Assembly (NCBI RefSeq): GCF_021183625.1
Contig: NZ_CP089214.1
Span: forward strand, 3,534,001 to 3,598,000
DNA: 64,000 nt
Reading direction: 5' to 3'
Origin: Nocardia asteroides
GTDB lineage: Bacteria > Actinomycetota > Actinomycetes > Mycobacteriales > Mycobacteriaceae
The stretch's first letter is position 1. Every line of letters starts with the position of its first letter. The notes beneath the pieces were generated by a model that saw nothing but the letters and a program-made list of their open reading frames with translations, did not search any database and was not told the origin of the DNA. The position numbers were made by a program, and so were the translations under genes. This document shows positions 8,520 through 17,942 of this stretch, one piece after another.

Positions 8520-8609
8520 GCGCAGATCGTACGGGGTGGTGCTGGCTACACCGGGAATCCGGCGGCTCGCCTCCTCGCCCGCGCCGGGCCGGGCGGCGAG
8601 CATGGAGGC

Positions 8610-9914
8610 ATGACCGAGAACCCGGCCCGCGCCGTCCTGCTCGCCCCCTTCCGCGCCCGCACCTGGCGCGATCTGGCCTTCGTCGTGCTCGCGGTGCCGC
8701 TGGGCGGCCTGGTCGGGCTGTATCTGCTGATCGGGTTCGGGATCGGCCTCTCGTTGACGGTGCTGCTGGTCGGCGTGCCGCTGGTTGCGCTGGTACTGCT
8801 CGGCGGGCGGGTGTGGGGGCGGGTGTACCTGACACTCGCCGCGGCGCTGCTCGGGGTCGCGGTGCCGGAGCCGCCGCCGTTCACGCCGAAGCCGGGGCTC
8901 TTCGGCTTCCTCGCGGGGGCGTTCGGCGACCGGACCTCATGGCGGGCCCTGCTCTTCCTGCTGCTGCAGGTGGCGCTCGGCGCGGTGCTCGGCTGGAACG
9001 TGCTGCTCGCGGTGGGGCTGGCGGGGATGCTCGCGCTCTCGCCGCTGATCTGGCTGCTCACCGAGCCGGTCAACGTGGACGCGCGGGGGGTCGAGCACCG
9101 CTCGTTCATCCAGTTCGGCGAGTTCTACGTGGACTCCTGGCCGCGGGTGCTGCTGGTCGGGGCGGTCGGCGTGCTCTGCTGCCTGGCGGCGCCGTGGCTG
9201 CTGCGGGTGACCGCGCTGCTGCACGGGCTGCTGGTGCGCGGGCTGCTCGCGCCGACCGGGCGCGATCGGGAGGTGGCCGAGCTGGCCGCGAAACGGCGTG
9301 CGGCGGTCGACGATTCGACGGTGACGCTGCGCCGGCTCGAGCGTGACCTGCACGATGGGACGCAGGCGCGGCTGGTGACCATCGCCATGGCGCTCGGCCG
9401 CGCCGAGCAGCGGCTGCACTCCGGCGGCGATCCAAGCGAGCTCGTCACCGCGGCGCACGCCGGGACCAAGGAGGCACTGGTGGAGCTGCGCGAGCTGGTG
9501 CGCGGGATCCATCCACCGGCGCTGGAGCTCGGGCTGGAGCCCGCGCTGGAGACCCTGGTCGCCCGGTGCGCGGTTCCGGTAGAGCTGCGCTGCGTGCTTC
9601 CGGTGCGGCCGAGTCCGGCGATCGAGGCGATCGCCTACTTCTCGGTGGCCGAGCTGCTCACCAACGTCGTGAAGCACTCCGGGGCGCAGGCGGCGGAGGT
9701 GCGGGTGCGCGGCGATGCGGAACGGCTGACGCTCACCGTCCGGGACGAGGGCCGCGGCGGGGTGCTGCCGCCCGCCGTCTCCGAGCAGCCGGTCGGCGGG
9801 CTGGCCGGGCTCGCGGCGCGGGCCCGCTCGGTGGACGGCGAGCTCACCGTGGCGAGCCCCGATGGCGGGCCGACGGCGGTCACGGTCGCCCTGCCCGTGG
9901 CCGTGCCGGAGTGA
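8610..9914 (+). CDS. NarL-type membrane sensor histidine kinase
   Basis: 434 residues from ATG 8610 (MTENPARAVLL). A GGAGG lies only one base before this ATG, so ribosome spacing is unusual, but no better in-frame start exists. The N-terminal about 210 residues hold four to five membrane helices in a putative sensor domain arrangement with almost no external loop. A HisKA_3 dimerisation domain has the phosphoacceptor in RRLERDLHDGTQ (His248). An HATPase_c domain follows (AELLTNVVKHSGA N-box, DEGRGG and GGLAGLAARA G-boxes). The autophosphorylated His would pass phosphate to the LuxR-type regulator encoded 121 bases downstream. Signal unknown; the short loops suggest sensing within the membrane. 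Confidence 0.92.
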   Translation: MTENPARAVLLAPFRARTWRDLAFVVLAVPLGGLVGLYLLIGFGIGLSLTVLLVGVPLVALVLLGGRVWGRVYLTLAAALLGVAVPEPPPFTPKPGLFGFLAGAFGDRTSWRALLFLLLQVALGAVLGWNVLLAVGLAGMLALSPLIWLLTEPVNVDARGVEHRSFIQFGEFYVDSWPRVLLVGAVGVLCCLAAPWLLRVTALLHGLLVRGLLAPTGRDREVAELAAKRRAAVDDSTVTLRRLERDLHDGTQARLVTIAMALGRAEQRLHSGGDPSELVTAAHAGTKEALVELRELVRGIHPPALELGLEPALETLVARCAVPVELRCVLPVRPSPAIEAIAYFSVAELLTNVVKHSGAQAAEVRVRGDAERLTLTVRDEGRGGVLPPAVSEQPVGGLAGLAARARSVDGELTVASPDGGPTAVTVALPVAVPE

Positions 9915-10035
9915 GCGGCTCGGACCGGCCCGACGCCGCGGTCGGGCACGATGCCGACCGGATAGCCCGGCACCCGCTCGCCGCCGGGTCTGCCACGCGG
10001 TCGCGGACCGTGATCACTCCCCCGGCGGGGCTGCC

Positions 10036-10683
10036 GTGACCCCGCCGCTGCGGGTGGTGATCGCCGAGGACTCCGCGATCCTGCGCGACGGCCTCGCCGC
10101 GCTGCTCGCCGACCACGGCCACGAGGTGGTCGCCATGGCGGGCGACGCGCAGGCGCTGATCCGAGCCGTCACCGAGCACCGCCCCGACGTCGCGGTGGTC
10201 GACATCCGCATGCCGCCCACCTTCACCGACGAGGGGCTGCTCGCCGCGCTGCAACTGCGCCGCGGCCACCCGGGCCTCGGCGTGCTGGTGTTCTCGCAGT
10301 GGATCGAGACCCGCTACGCCACCGAGCTGCTCGCGGCGGGCGCGGCGGGGGTCGGGTACCTGCTCAAGGACCGGGTCGCCGACGTCGGTGAGTTCGTGGA
10401 CGCGCTCACCCGGGTGGCGGCAGGCGGCACCGCGCTCGACCCCGAGGTGGTGCGCCAGCTGATGAACGCGGGCCGGGACGGCCTGGACCGGCTCACCCCG
10501 CGCGAGCGCGAGGTGCTGGAGCGGATGGCCCAGGGGCTGAGCAATGTCGCCATCGCGGCCGCGCTGCACGTCACCGAGCGGGCGGTGGAGAAGCACATCG
10601 GCAATATCTTCACCAAGCTCGACCTGCCGCCGTCGGACACGCACCACCGCCGCGTGCTCGCGGTGCTCCGGCTACGGGGTTGA
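10036..10683 (+). CDS. LuxR/NarL-type response regulator
   Basis: 215 residues from GTG 10036. The receiver domain (1-120) has acidic residues EDS at the start, phosphoacceptor Asp56 in VAVVDIRMPP, and the conserved Lys in YLLKD. The C-terminal LuxR helix-turn-helix (about 147-210) reads LTPREREVLERMAQGL and ends AVEKHIGNIFTKLDL. It is the partner of the kinase upstream and binds DNA when phosphorylated. The 121-base gap after the kinase holds no gene. The stop lies in a tandem 17-base repeat shared with the end of the convergent yhhN gene. Confidence 0.93.
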   Translation: MTPPLRVVIAEDSAILRDGLAALLADHGHEVVAMAGDAQALIRAVTEHRPDVAVVDIRMPPTFTDEGLLAALQLRRGHPGLGVLVFSQWIETRYATELLAAGAAGVGYLLKDRVADVGEFVDALTRVAAGGTALDPEVVRQLMNAGRDGLDRLTPREREVLERMAQGLSNVAIAAALHVTERAVEKHIGNIFTKLDLPPSDTHHRRVLAVLRLRG

Positions 10684-10712
10684 GGCGGCTACCGGATTGA
10701 GGCGGCTACCGG
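10680..10712. repeat. Tandem 17-base duplication at convergent gene ends
   Basis: TTGAGGCGGCTACCGG occurs at 10680-10695 and again at 10697-10712. The first copy contains the stop of the response regulator and the second the stop of the yhhN-family gene. It looks like a recent tandem duplication. Confidence 0.8.
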
Positions 10713-11398
10713 GTCGAGGCGTGCGCGGCCGGGTCGGCGAGCAGGTACTGCGCCGCCGCGTAGGTCGCCAGGATGACGCCCTCGGCCAGCCGCCGCGAGC
10801 GCTCGCCGCGCAGCAGCAGCCTGCGGAGCACGATGAGCCCGTCCGAGACGGTGAAGAGCAGCGCGCCGAGCCCGAGCCTGCTGCGCGGGTCGTCGTCCGG
10901 TAGCGCGATGCCGCCGACGGTGGGCGAGTTCGGCGCCAGATCGGGATCCGAGGCGAGCACCCCGGCCGCTCCGAGCGCGAGGCCGTACCCGGTGAGCGGC
11001 GCCGCCACGGCAGGCGCCTGCCTGCGCAGCAGCGCGGCGGCACCGGCCCAGGCCAGCAGCCGCGGCACCGCGACGGCGGCGGTCGGCCGGGCCCCGCGCC
11101 GCCACCAGAGCGCCGCGTAGCAGCCCTGCATGACCCCGAACGCCGAGGCGCCCGCGACCAGCCTGCGGTCGTCGTCCGGGTCGATGAGCAGCACGTCGCC
11201 GACGGTGGCGGCACCGAGCGCCGCGAGCAGCGTGCTCCGCCCGGCCGGGTCGATCGCCTTCCCCGCCACCGCGACGTCCGCCGCGAGCAGCGGCATGAGC
11301 AGCGGCTTGCCGACCCACTGCCAGCGCTCCCGCCCGGTGACCGCCCCGGCGACGGTGAGCGCCGCCGCGGCGAGGAACCCGGCCCGGAACGGCCGCAT
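10706..11398 (-). CDS. YhhN/lysoplasmalogenase family membrane protein
   Basis: 230 residues with about seven to eight hydrophobic helices and the family blocks KPLLMPLLAADV, GDVLLIDPDDD, FGVMQGCYAALW and FTVSDGLIVLRRLL, where acidic residues within membrane segments are typical of YhhN/TMEM86. Family enzymes hydrolyse the vinyl-ether bond of lysoplasmalogens; in bacteria without plasmalogens the role is unclear. The ATG overlaps the fabH stop by one base (TGATG), so translation is coupled to fabH. The C-terminal end may have been altered by the tandem duplication there. Confidence 0.85.
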   Translation of the reverse strand: MRPFRAGFLAAAALTVAGAVTGRERWQWVGKPLLMPLLAADVAVAGKAIDPAGRSTLLAALGAATVGDVLLIDPDDDRRLVAGASAFGVMQGCYAALWWRRGARPTAAVAVPRLLAWAGAAALLRRQAPAVAAPLTGYGLALGAAGVLASDPDLAPNSPTVGGIALPDDDPRSRLGLGALLFTVSDGLIVLRRLLLRGERSRRLAEGVILATYAAAQYLLADPAAHASTR

Positions 11399-12456
11399 CA
11401 GAAGCTCGGCTCCTTCGGCGCGGGCGGCAGCGTGACCACCTGGCCCGCGTAGCTCAACCCGGCGCCGAAGCCTAGCAGCAGCGCGGTCTGGCCGCCCTTG
11501 GCCTTCCCGGATACCAGCATCTCCTCGATGGCGAGCGGGATGGAGGCGGCCGAGGTGTTGCCGGTGTTCTCCACGTCGTTCGCCATCGGGATCTCGTCGG
11601 CGAGGCCGAGGTTCTTCTTCATGAGCTCGTTGATCCTGGCGTTCGCCTGGTGCGGGATGAAGACCTCCAGCTCGTCCTTGGAGACCCCGGAGACCTCGAG
11701 CGCGGTGGAGAGCGCGCGCGGCAGCGTCACCGCGGCCCAGCGGAAGACCCGCGGCCCCTCCATCCGGATCACCATGCGGCCCACCGGATCCGCGGCCGGG
11801 TCGGTGCCCTGCAGCTGCTCCGCGCGGTCCTCGTAGGCGAGGATGTCGTAGTTCTGCGAGATGGCGAGCGCGTTCTCGCCGTCACTGCCCCAGACGGTCG
11901 GCGAGATGCCGTTCTCCTCGCTCGGGCCGATCACCACCGCGCCCGCGCCGTCGCCGAAGATGAAGGCGGTGCCGCGATCGTGCGGGTCCATCCCGACCGA
12001 CATGGTCTCGACCCCGATGAGCAGCACGTACTTCGCCGACCCGGCCCGGATCAGATCCGCGCCGACCCCGAGGCCGTAGCAGAACCCGCCGCAGCCGCTC
12101 TCCAGGTCGAAGGCCGCCACCCCGTTGATGCCGAGGTCGTAGGCGATCGACGGCGCGCCGTGCGGGGTCTTGTAGGGCCAGGTGCCGGTGGCCAGGATGA
12201 CGGTGCCGATCTCGGCGCGGTCGATCCCGCTGCTCGCGATCGCCCGCTCGGCGGCGGCGACGGCGATCGTCCTGACCGTCTCGTCGCCGCTGATCCAGCG
12301 CCGGTTGCGGATCCCGCTGCGCTCGAAGATCCACTGATCGGTGGAGTCGAGTACCTCGCAGACCTCGTCGTTGCTCACGAGGCGGGTAGGTCGATAGGCA
12401 CCGATACCGAGCATCGCCACATTCTCTCGACCCTTGTTGACAGCAATGCTCACCAC
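11398..12456 (-). CDS. fabH: Beta-ketoacyl-ACP synthase III
   Basis: 352 residues, GTG start; two GTGs in a row make the exact start uncertain by one codon. Catalytic triad visible: Cys122 in ESGCGGFCYGL, His269 in FIPHQANARI, and Asn300 in ENTGNTSAAS. GDGAGAVVIGP and the ending LLLGFGAGLSYAGQVV are typical. The enzyme condenses an acyl-CoA with malonyl-ACP to start FAS-II cycles; in mycolic-acid bacteria FabH can link FAS-I products to FAS-II. Many FabH proteins have AACSGF around the Cys; here it is SGCGGF. It forms a unit with pyrE upstream (48-base gap) and the coupled yhhN gene downstream. Confidence 0.93.
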   Translation of the reverse strand: MVSIAVNKGRENVAMLGIGAYRPTRLVSNDEVCEVLDSTDQWIFERSGIRNRRWISGDETVRTIAVAAAERAIASSGIDRAEIGTVILATGTWPYKTPHGAPSIAYDLGINGVAAFDLESGCGGFCYGLGVGADLIRAGSAKYVLLIGVETMSVGMDPHDRGTAFIFGDGAGAVVIGPSEENGISPTVWGSDGENALAISQNYDILAYEDRAEQLQGTDPAADPVGRMVIRMEGPRVFRWAAVTLPRALSTALEVSGVSKDELEVFIPHQANARINELMKKNLGLADEIPMANDVENTGNTSAASIPLAIEEMLVSGKAKGGQTALLLGFGAGLSYAGQVVTLPPAPKEPSF

Positions 12457-12504
12457 GGGTGACTCACACGACCCTTCGAAACGCAGGACAAACCGCCTAT
12501 CAGG

Positions 12505-13080
12505 CTATCCCAGCTCGAGATCGGCCAATCCGAGGATGGAGCGGTAGCCGAGCCCCTCGGCGGCGATCACCTGGTCGGCGCCGGTCTCCCGGTCGACGAC
12601 GGTGGCGACGCCGACCACGTCGGCGCCCGCCTCGCGCAGCGCGCGCACCGCGGTGAGCGGGGAGTTTCCGGTGGTGGTTGTGTCCTCGACCACGAGCACC
12701 CGGCGCCCGACCACGTCGGGGCCCTCGATCCGGCGCTGCATGCCGTGCTCCTTGGCGGCCTTGCGTACCACGAAGGCGTTGATCGGGCGGCCGGGGGCGT
12801 GCATGACGGCGAGCGCGACCGGGTCGGCGCCCATGGTGAGGCCGCCGACGGCCTCGAAGTCCCAATCCGCGACCAGCTCGCGCAGCAGGCTGCCGATCAG
12901 CGGGGCCGCCCGGTGGTGCAGGGTGGCGCGGCGCAGGTCGACGTAGTACTCGGCGTGCTTGCCGGAGGACAGGGTCACCGGGCCGTGCACGACGGCCAGC
13001 TCGCGCACGAGGCGCGCCAGTTCACCCCGGTCGGCGGAGCCGGAGCGGTGCTGAGCCGTCTCGATGGCGTGGTCGATCAT
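12505..13080 (-). CDS. pyrE: Orotate phosphoribosyltransferase
   Basis: 191 residues from ATG 13080, with AAAGGA 11 bases upstream. The PRPP-binding loop VLVVEDTTTTGNS, FVVRKAAKEHG with the catalytic Lys, and GPVTLSSGKHAEYYVDLR near the N-terminus are diagnostic. It transfers the phosphoribosyl group from PRPP to orotate to give OMP in pyrimidine synthesis, in the cytosol. Neighbours (TrmH, the membrane protein at 13.3-14.2 kb, clpB) match the Rv0380c-Rv0384c neighbourhood of M. tuberculosis. Confidence 0.96.
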   Translation of the reverse strand: MIDHAIETAQHRSGSADRGELARLVRELAVVHGPVTLSSGKHAEYYVDLRRATLHHRAAPLIGSLLRELVADWDFEAVGGLTMGADPVALAVMHAPGRPINAFVVRKAAKEHGMQRRIEGPDVVGRRVLVVEDTTTTGNSPLTAVRALREAGADVVGVATVVDRETGADQVIAAEGLGYRSILGLADLELG

Positions 13081-13273
13081 CTGGTCTCGCGTCCTTTCGC
13101 GTGCGTCGGACAAAATCCGGCGCGCCTGTCGCACGAGCGTCCGCCGGTCGCGGTCTCCGGTACGCGCGCGCAGCCTGCTGCGTCGGCACGATCCGGCTGT
13201 CGTCGCGATCCGGCTGCGGCCGGACCACGGACCAACCCTCGGTTGCAGAATACGGGTCGGGCGGGTGTACCGG

Positions 13274-14215
13274 TTACTGCGGGACCGGGCCCTGGTAGGG
13301 GCGGAAGCCGGGGTGGAAGGGACCGCCGGGGCGGTCGCCATCCTCGTCGCCGTCCTGGTCCGGCTCGGAGCCCGCCTGCCGCTCCTGGCGGCGCGGCTCG
13401 TCCCGCTTGCCGGGCACGACGGCCAGGCTCGGCCTGCGCTGCGCGGGCTCGGCGCCCGCCTCACCGGCCTGCCGCTCGTCGGCACGCGGCCGATCGGCGG
13501 ATTCACCTGCGGCGTCGCGGGTTCCGGCCGGCTCGTCGGGTTCGTCGTCGTGGCGCGGCTTGGCCCGGCCGCCCGGGCGGCCGAAGTCACCCTCGCCGTA
13601 GGTGTCGCTCTCCGGCGGAAGCACGTGCAGCAGACCGGAAAGGCGAAGGACGGCGTCGATCGAGGTCTCCCAGTCGCGGGAGCCGGTGCCGATGGAGAGC
13701 ATGCCGAGGGTCCAGTTGCCCTCGCTCCACAGCATCTGCACGATGTCGGGCAGCGACTCGATGAACGCGACCATCCGCTGATCGACGGCGTGCCTGGCGA
13801 TCTCGGGGTTGGTCGCGAAGACCACCCGGTCGCCGATCGCGCCGAGCAGCTCCAGGTCGGCGTCCTTCGGCGGGGACGCGGTCTTCAGCCGCATGTCCAC
13901 GTCGATGTCCGAGCCGATCTGCCTGCGCACCGCGATCAGCGTCGCCGAGTCCTCCAGGTCGAAGAGCACGAACTTCTCGCCCTTGCGGATACCGGAGACC
14001 ACGTCGACCGCGGAGAGGTAGCCGAGCTTGGCCAGCGCCCCGCGGCGCCAGGTCGAAGGTAGCGCCGGCTCCACCGACACATAGGTGTATCCCTGGGCCT
14101 TGGCCCACACCTGGCGCGCGTGACCGGTCCGCTGCCGTTGCGCCCGGTCGAAATACAGCAGGACGACCGCACCGACCAGGGCGATCGCCGCCAACCCGAA
14201 CCACATCTCCGTCAT
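13274..14215 (-). CDS. Membrane-anchored protein like Rv0383c
   Basis: 313 residues from ATG 14215 (MTEMWFGLAAIALVGAVVLL), with one N-terminal membrane helix (about 5-22). The middle domain (about 30-205) is a mixed alpha/beta region with FVLFDLEDSATLIAVRRQIG and VVFATNPEIARHAVDQRM that I do not recognise as a named family. The last 100 residues are charged, repetitive and probably disordered (rich in Asp, Glu, Arg, Pro). By position between pyrE and clpB it corresponds to the conserved secreted or membrane protein Rv0383c. Function unknown. Confidence 0.8.
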   Translation of the reverse strand: MTEMWFGLAAIALVGAVVLLYFDRAQRQRTGHARQVWAKAQGYTYVSVEPALPSTWRRGALAKLGYLSAVDVVSGIRKGEKFVLFDLEDSATLIAVRRQIGSDIDVDMRLKTASPPKDADLELLGAIGDRVVFATNPEIARHAVDQRMVAFIESLPDIVQMLWSEGNWTLGMLSIGTGSRDWETSIDAVLRLSGLLHVLPPESDTYGEGDFGRPGGRAKPRHDDEPDEPAGTRDAAGESADRPRADERQAGEAGAEPAQRRPSLAVVPGKRDEPRRQERQAGSEPDQDGDEDGDRPGGPFHPGFRPYQGPVPQ

Positions 14216-14294
14216 CGCCGCACAGCCTAACCAGCCGATCCCGTGATTGCCCCGCACCCTCGGCTCGTGGCGGCCCGGGTCGCTTCCCGCGCGG

Positions 14295-15155
14295 TCACCG
14301 GCCACCCCCGGAAAGCCCGGTGCTGATGATGATCTCGGCGAGGATATTGCCGTCCGCGCCCTTGTCGCCCTGCACCACGACCATCTCGCCGACCGGCAGG
14401 TCGGCGGCGGTGGTGACGCCGAGCGAGATCACCTGGGTGCGGGCGTCGGTGCGGACGGTGACGGTCTTGCCGTCCAGGGTGCGCAGGGTCAGCGTGCCGC
14501 CGTTGTTCGCGGTGATCGAGCCCATGGCGCTGCCGAGATCCTCCAGGCCGGGCAGGCCGGGGAGCTCGCTCGGCAGGGCCGGGAAGGACGGGGTGGTCTG
14601 GTTGCCCGATGGCGGCGCGGTGGTGCGGCCGGGCTGGCGGGTGGCGGTGGTCGTCGTGCCCGCGGCGGTCGACTCGTCGTCGCTGCCGGTGAAGTACAGC
14701 CCGGCGAAGACGCCGAGCACCGCGATCAGCAGCACGGCGGCGAGGCCGAGGCCGATCCACAGCCCGGTGTTGCGCCTGGGTGGCCGCGGCGGGATACCGC
14801 TGCCCCGGTACCCCGGCGGCGGCTGGCCGTTGCCCCAATCCTGCTGCTGCGGCTGAACGTAGCCCGGCGGTTGCTGCTGGTAGGGCTGCTGCGGCTGCAC
14901 GTACCCCGGCGGCGGTTGCTGCTGGTAAGGCTGCTGTGTGGTGCCGCCCTGGCCGTCGTACGGGCCCCACTGGCTGTCGTACGAGGGGAATTCGCGGGTG
15001 GCGTCCGGGGGTGGCGGCGGCGTCCACTCGCCGTACCCGCCCGCCGAGCCACCGAAGACGTTCGTTGGCGGTGCGCCCGACGCACCCGGCGCGCCGAGGT
15101 GTTGGGTCGGACTGTCGTCCGGCCGCTGCCCCCAGGGGTCCTTCGGGTTCGTCAT
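14295..15155 (-). CDS. Membrane protein with Pro/Gln repeats and DUF5666-like domain
   Basis: 286 residues. The N-terminal cytosolic part (1-128) is Pro/Gln/Tyr-rich, with a repeated QQPYQQQPPGYVQPQQ-type unit. One membrane helix (about 131-153, LWIGLGLAAVLLIAVLGVF) follows, then a Thr/Pro linker and a C-terminal beta domain (about 208-286) with GSITANNGGTLTLRTLDGKTV and VGEMVVVQGDKGADG, a DUF5666/OB-like pattern. Such proteins are common membrane-anchored actinobacterial proteins of unknown role. It sits downstream of clpB beyond a strong hairpin, so it probably has its own promoter. Confidence 0.8.
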   Translation of the reverse strand: MTNPKDPWGQRPDDSPTQHLGAPGASGAPPTNVFGGSAGGYGEWTPPPPPDATREFPSYDSQWGPYDGQGGTTQQPYQQQPPPGYVQPQQPYQQQPPGYVQPQQQDWGNGQPPPGYRGSGIPPRPPRRNTGLWIGLGLAAVLLIAVLGVFAGLYFTGSDDESTAAGTTTTATRQPGRTTAPPSGNQTTPSFPALPSELPGLPGLEDLGSAMGSITANNGGTLTLRTLDGKTVTVRTDARTQVISLGVTTAADLPVGEMVVVQGDKGADGNILAEIIISTGLSGGGR

Positions 15156-15179
15156 AGCTACAGGGTACGAACTACGAGA

Positions 15180-15209
15180 GGCGCGGTCACCTGTATGGGT
15201 GACCGCGCC
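15180..15209 (-). terminator. Hairpin terminator after clpB
   Basis: GGCGCGGTCACC and GGTGACCGCGCC form a perfect 12-bp stem around a 6-base loop, 13 bases past the clpB stop. No strong U-tract follows, as is usual in high-GC actinomycetes. Confidence 0.75.
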
Positions 15210-15221
15210 GCTCGAGTTCTC

Positions 15222-17774
15222 TCAGTGACCGACCAGGAGGCCGTCGCCGTCCGGGCTGACCGAGACCTTGACGGTGTCGCCGTCGGCGACCTCGCCCGCG
15301 AGCAGCTCCTTGGCGAGCGTGTCGCCGATGGCCTGCTGGATCAGCCTGCGCAGCGGCCGCGCGCCGTAGACGGGGTCGTAGCCGCGCACCGCGAGCCAGA
15401 AGCGGGCGGAGTCGGTGACCTCGAGCGTGAGCCTGCGCTGGGCCAGCCGCTTCTGCAGCTGCTCCAGCTGGATGTCGACGATGTGCTGCAGCTGCACCTC
15501 GTCGAGCGCGTGGAACATGACCACGTCGTCCAGCCGGTTCAGGAACTCCGGCTTGAACGCGGAGCGCACCGCGTTCATGACGAACTCCCGCTCGCCACCG
15601 GCACCCAGGTTGGAGGTGAGGATGAGGATGGTGTTGCGGAAGTCGACCGTGCGGCCCTGGCCGTCGGTGAGCCTGCCCTCGTCCAGCACCTGCAGCAGGA
15701 TGTCGAAGACGTCCGGGTGTGCCTTCTCGATCTCGTCGAAGAGCACCACCGTGTACGGCCGCCTGCGCACCGCCTCGGTGAGCTGGCCGCCCTGGTCGTA
15801 CCCGACGTAGCCGGGCGGCGCGCCGACCAGCCTGGCCACCGCGTGCTTCTCGCTGTACTCGCTCATGTCGATCCGGATCATCGCCCGCTCGTCGTCGAAC
15901 AGGAAGTCCGCCAGCGCCTTCGCGAGCTCGGTCTTGCCGACGCCGGTGGGGCCGACGAACAGGAACGAGCCGGTCGGGCGGTCCGGGTCGGCGACGCCGG
16001 CCCTGGCCCGGCGCACGGCGTCGGAGACGGCCTGCACCGCGTCCAGCTGGCCGACGACCCGCCTGCCGAGCTCGTCCTCCATCCGGAGCAGCTTCTGGGT
16101 CTCGCCCTCCAGCATCTTCCCGACCGGGATGCCGGTCCACGCGGAGACCACCTCGGCGATGTCGTCCGGGCCGACCTCCTCCTTGAGCATCAGCTCACCG
16201 GTGCCCGCCGCGGAGCTCTGCTCGGCCTCGACCAGCTGCTTCTCCAGCGCCGGGATCCGGCCGTAGCGCAGCTCGGCGGCCTTGCCGAGGTCGCCGTCGC
16301 GCTCGGCCCGCTCGGACTCGCCGCGCAGCGACTCCAGCTCCTCCTTGAGCGTGCGCACCTTGTCGATGGCGTTCTTCTCGTTCTGCCACCGGGTGGTGAG
16401 CTGGTTGAGCTTCTCCCGGTCGTCGGCGAGCTCGGAGCGCAGCTTCTCCAGCCGCTGCTTGGAGGCCTCGTCGGTCTCCTTGCCCAGCGCGACCTCCTCG
16501 ATCTCGAGGCGCCGCACCGCGCGCTCCACCTCGTCGATCTCCACCGGGCGCGAGTCGATCTCCATGCGCAGCCGGGATGCCGACTCGTCGACCAGGTCGA
16601 TCGCCTTGTCCGGGAGGAACCGGGAGGTGATGTAGCGGTCGCTCAGGGTCGCCGCCGCCACCAGGGCGGAGTCGGTGATCCGGACGCCGTGGTGCACCTC
16701 GTAGCGCTCCTTGATGCCGCGCAGGATGCCGACGGTGTCCTGCACCGACGGCTCACCGACCAGCACCTGCTGGAAGCGCCGCTCCAGCGCGGCGTCCTTC
16801 TCGATGTGCTTGCGGTACTCCTCCAGCGTGGTCGCGCCGACCAGCCGCAGCTCGCCGCGGGCCAGCATGGGCTTGATCATGTTGCCTGCGTCCATGGCGG
16901 ACTCGCCGGTCGCGCCCGCGCCGACGATGGTGTGCAGCTCGTCGATGAAGGTGATGATCTGGCCCGCGCTGTTCTTGATGTCCTCCAGCACGGCCTTGAG
17001 CCGCTCCTCGAACTCGCCGCGGTACTTCGCGCCCGCGACCATGGCGCCGAGGTCGAGCGAGACCACGGACTTGCCGCGCAGCGACTCGGGGACATCGCCC
17101 GCGATGATCCGCTGGGCCAGCCCCTCGACGATGGCGGTCTTGCCGACGCCGGGCTCGCCGATCAGCACCGGGTTGTTCTTGGTGCGGCGGCTGAGCACCT
17201 GGACGACGCGCCGGATCTCGGTGTCCCTGCCGATCACCGGGTCGAGCGTGCCGGAGCGGGCCAGCGCGGTGAGGTCGGTGGAGTACTTCTCCAGCGCCTG
17301 GTAGGTGCCCTCCGGGTCCGGGCTGGTGACGCGGGCACTGCCGCGCACGGCGGTGAAGGCCTCGCGCAGCGCCTCCGGGGTTGCGCCGCGGCCGGTGAGC
17401 AGCCTGCTCACCTCGGAGTCGCCCGCGGCGAGCCCGACCAGTACGTGCTCGGTGGAGACGTACTCGTCGCCGAGCTCGGTGGCGAGCCGCTGCGCCGCGG
17501 TGATCGCGGCCAGCGCCTCCCGCCCGAGCTGCGGCGCGGTGGTGGCGCCGGTGGCGCGCGGCAGCCGGTCGACGATCTGCTGCGCCTTGCGCCGCACACC
17601 GGCCGGGTCGACCCCGACCGCCTGCAGCAGCGGGGCGGCGATACCGTCGGTCTGGTCGAGCAAAGCCACCAGCAGATGCCCCGGACGGATCTCCGGGTTG
17701 CCCGCGGTCGACGCGGACTGCAGCGCGGCGGTCAGCGCGGCCTGGGTCTTGGTGGTGGGATTGAACGAGTCCAC
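15222..17774 (-). CDS. clpB: ATP-dependent disaggregase ClpB
   Basis: 850 residues from GTG 17774, preceded by AGGAAGG. Domain order: Clp_N repeats (1-150), AAA1 with Walker A GEPGVGKT and [13 protein letters not shown], the long coiled-coil M domain (about 410-530), and AAA2 with Walker [22 protein letters not shown] and [13 protein letters not shown] pore loop. The presence of the M domain and absence of a ClpP-binding IGF loop fit ClpB, not ClpC. It extracts polypeptides from aggregates with DnaK-DnaJ-GrpE. A HAIR operator 53 bases upstream puts it under HspR, which is encoded in the dnaK operon about 4 kb away. Confidence 0.97.
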   Translation of the reverse strand: MDSFNPTTKTQAALTAALQSASTAGNPEIRPGHLLVALLDQTDGIAAPLLQAVGVDPAGVRRKAQQIVDRLPRATGATTAPQLGREALAAITAAQRLATELGDEYVSTEHVLVGLAAGDSEVSRLLTGRGATPEALREAFTAVRGSARVTSPDPEGTYQALEKYSTDLTALARSGTLDPVIGRDTEIRRVVQVLSRRTKNNPVLIGEPGVGKTAIVEGLAQRIIAGDVPESLRGKSVVSLDLGAMVAGAKYRGEFEERLKAVLEDIKNSAGQIITFIDELHTIVGAGATGESAMDAGNMIKPMLARGELRLVGATTLEEYRKHIEKDAALERRFQQVLVGEPSVQDTVGILRGIKERYEVHHGVRITDSALVAAATLSDRYITSRFLPDKAIDLVDESASRLRMEIDSRPVEIDEVERAVRRLEIEEVALGKETDEASKQRLEKLRSELADDREKLNQLTTRWQNEKNAIDKVRTLKEELESLRGESERAERDGDLGKAAELRYGRIPALEKQLVEAEQSSAAGTGELMLKEEVGPDDIAEVVSAWTGIPVGKMLEGETQKLLRMEDELGRRVVGQLDAVQAVSDAVRRARAGVADPDRPTGSFLFVGPTGVGKTELAKALADFLFDDERAMIRIDMSEYSEKHAVARLVGAPPGYVGYDQGGQLTEAVRRRPYTVVLFDEIEKAHPDVFDILLQVLDEGRLTDGQGRTVDFRNTILILTSNLGAGGEREFVMNAVRSAFKPEFLNRLDDVVMFHALDEVQLQHIVDIQLEQLQKRLAQRRLTLEVTDSARFWLAVRGYDPVYGARPLRRLIQQAIGDTLAKELLAGEVADGDTVKVSVSPDGDGLLVGH

Positions 17775-17826
17775 GGTCACCTTCCTGCCTTGTAGTTCTG
17801 AGGTTGCCTGGTTCAACGCGCAAAAG

Positions 17827-17847
17827 GTTGAGTCTGTTCCGCTCAAC
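17827..17847. promoter_or_regulatory. HspR operator (HAIR) upstream of clpB
   Basis: GTTGAGT-N7-GCTCAAC matches the HspR-associated inverted repeat CTTGAGT-N7-ACTCAAG at 11 of 14 positions, with the spacing conserved and the arms an exact inverted repeat apart from the innermost pair. It lies between divergent clpB and the flavohemoprotein gene, so HspR could affect either. Confidence 0.82.
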
Positions 17848-17942
17848 TCTAGTTTTTTCGGCGGCTGCGCGCATCCCCCGGTGGCCGCATCCGCCTGCCG
17901 CTGCCCGCCCGGCACACCGATGACCGATTTTCGGGGATACTC

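Noticed and set aside
7221..8609. N-terminal extension of the sensor kinase frame
   Set aside because: The extension overlaps the TrmH and DUF4190 genes on the other strand and has shadow composition; the kinase begins at the membrane helix after ATG 8610.
14247..17795. 1182-residue plus-strand open frame opposite clpB
   Set aside because: Antisense shadow of the strongly conserved clpB; composition is typical of reversed high-GC code.
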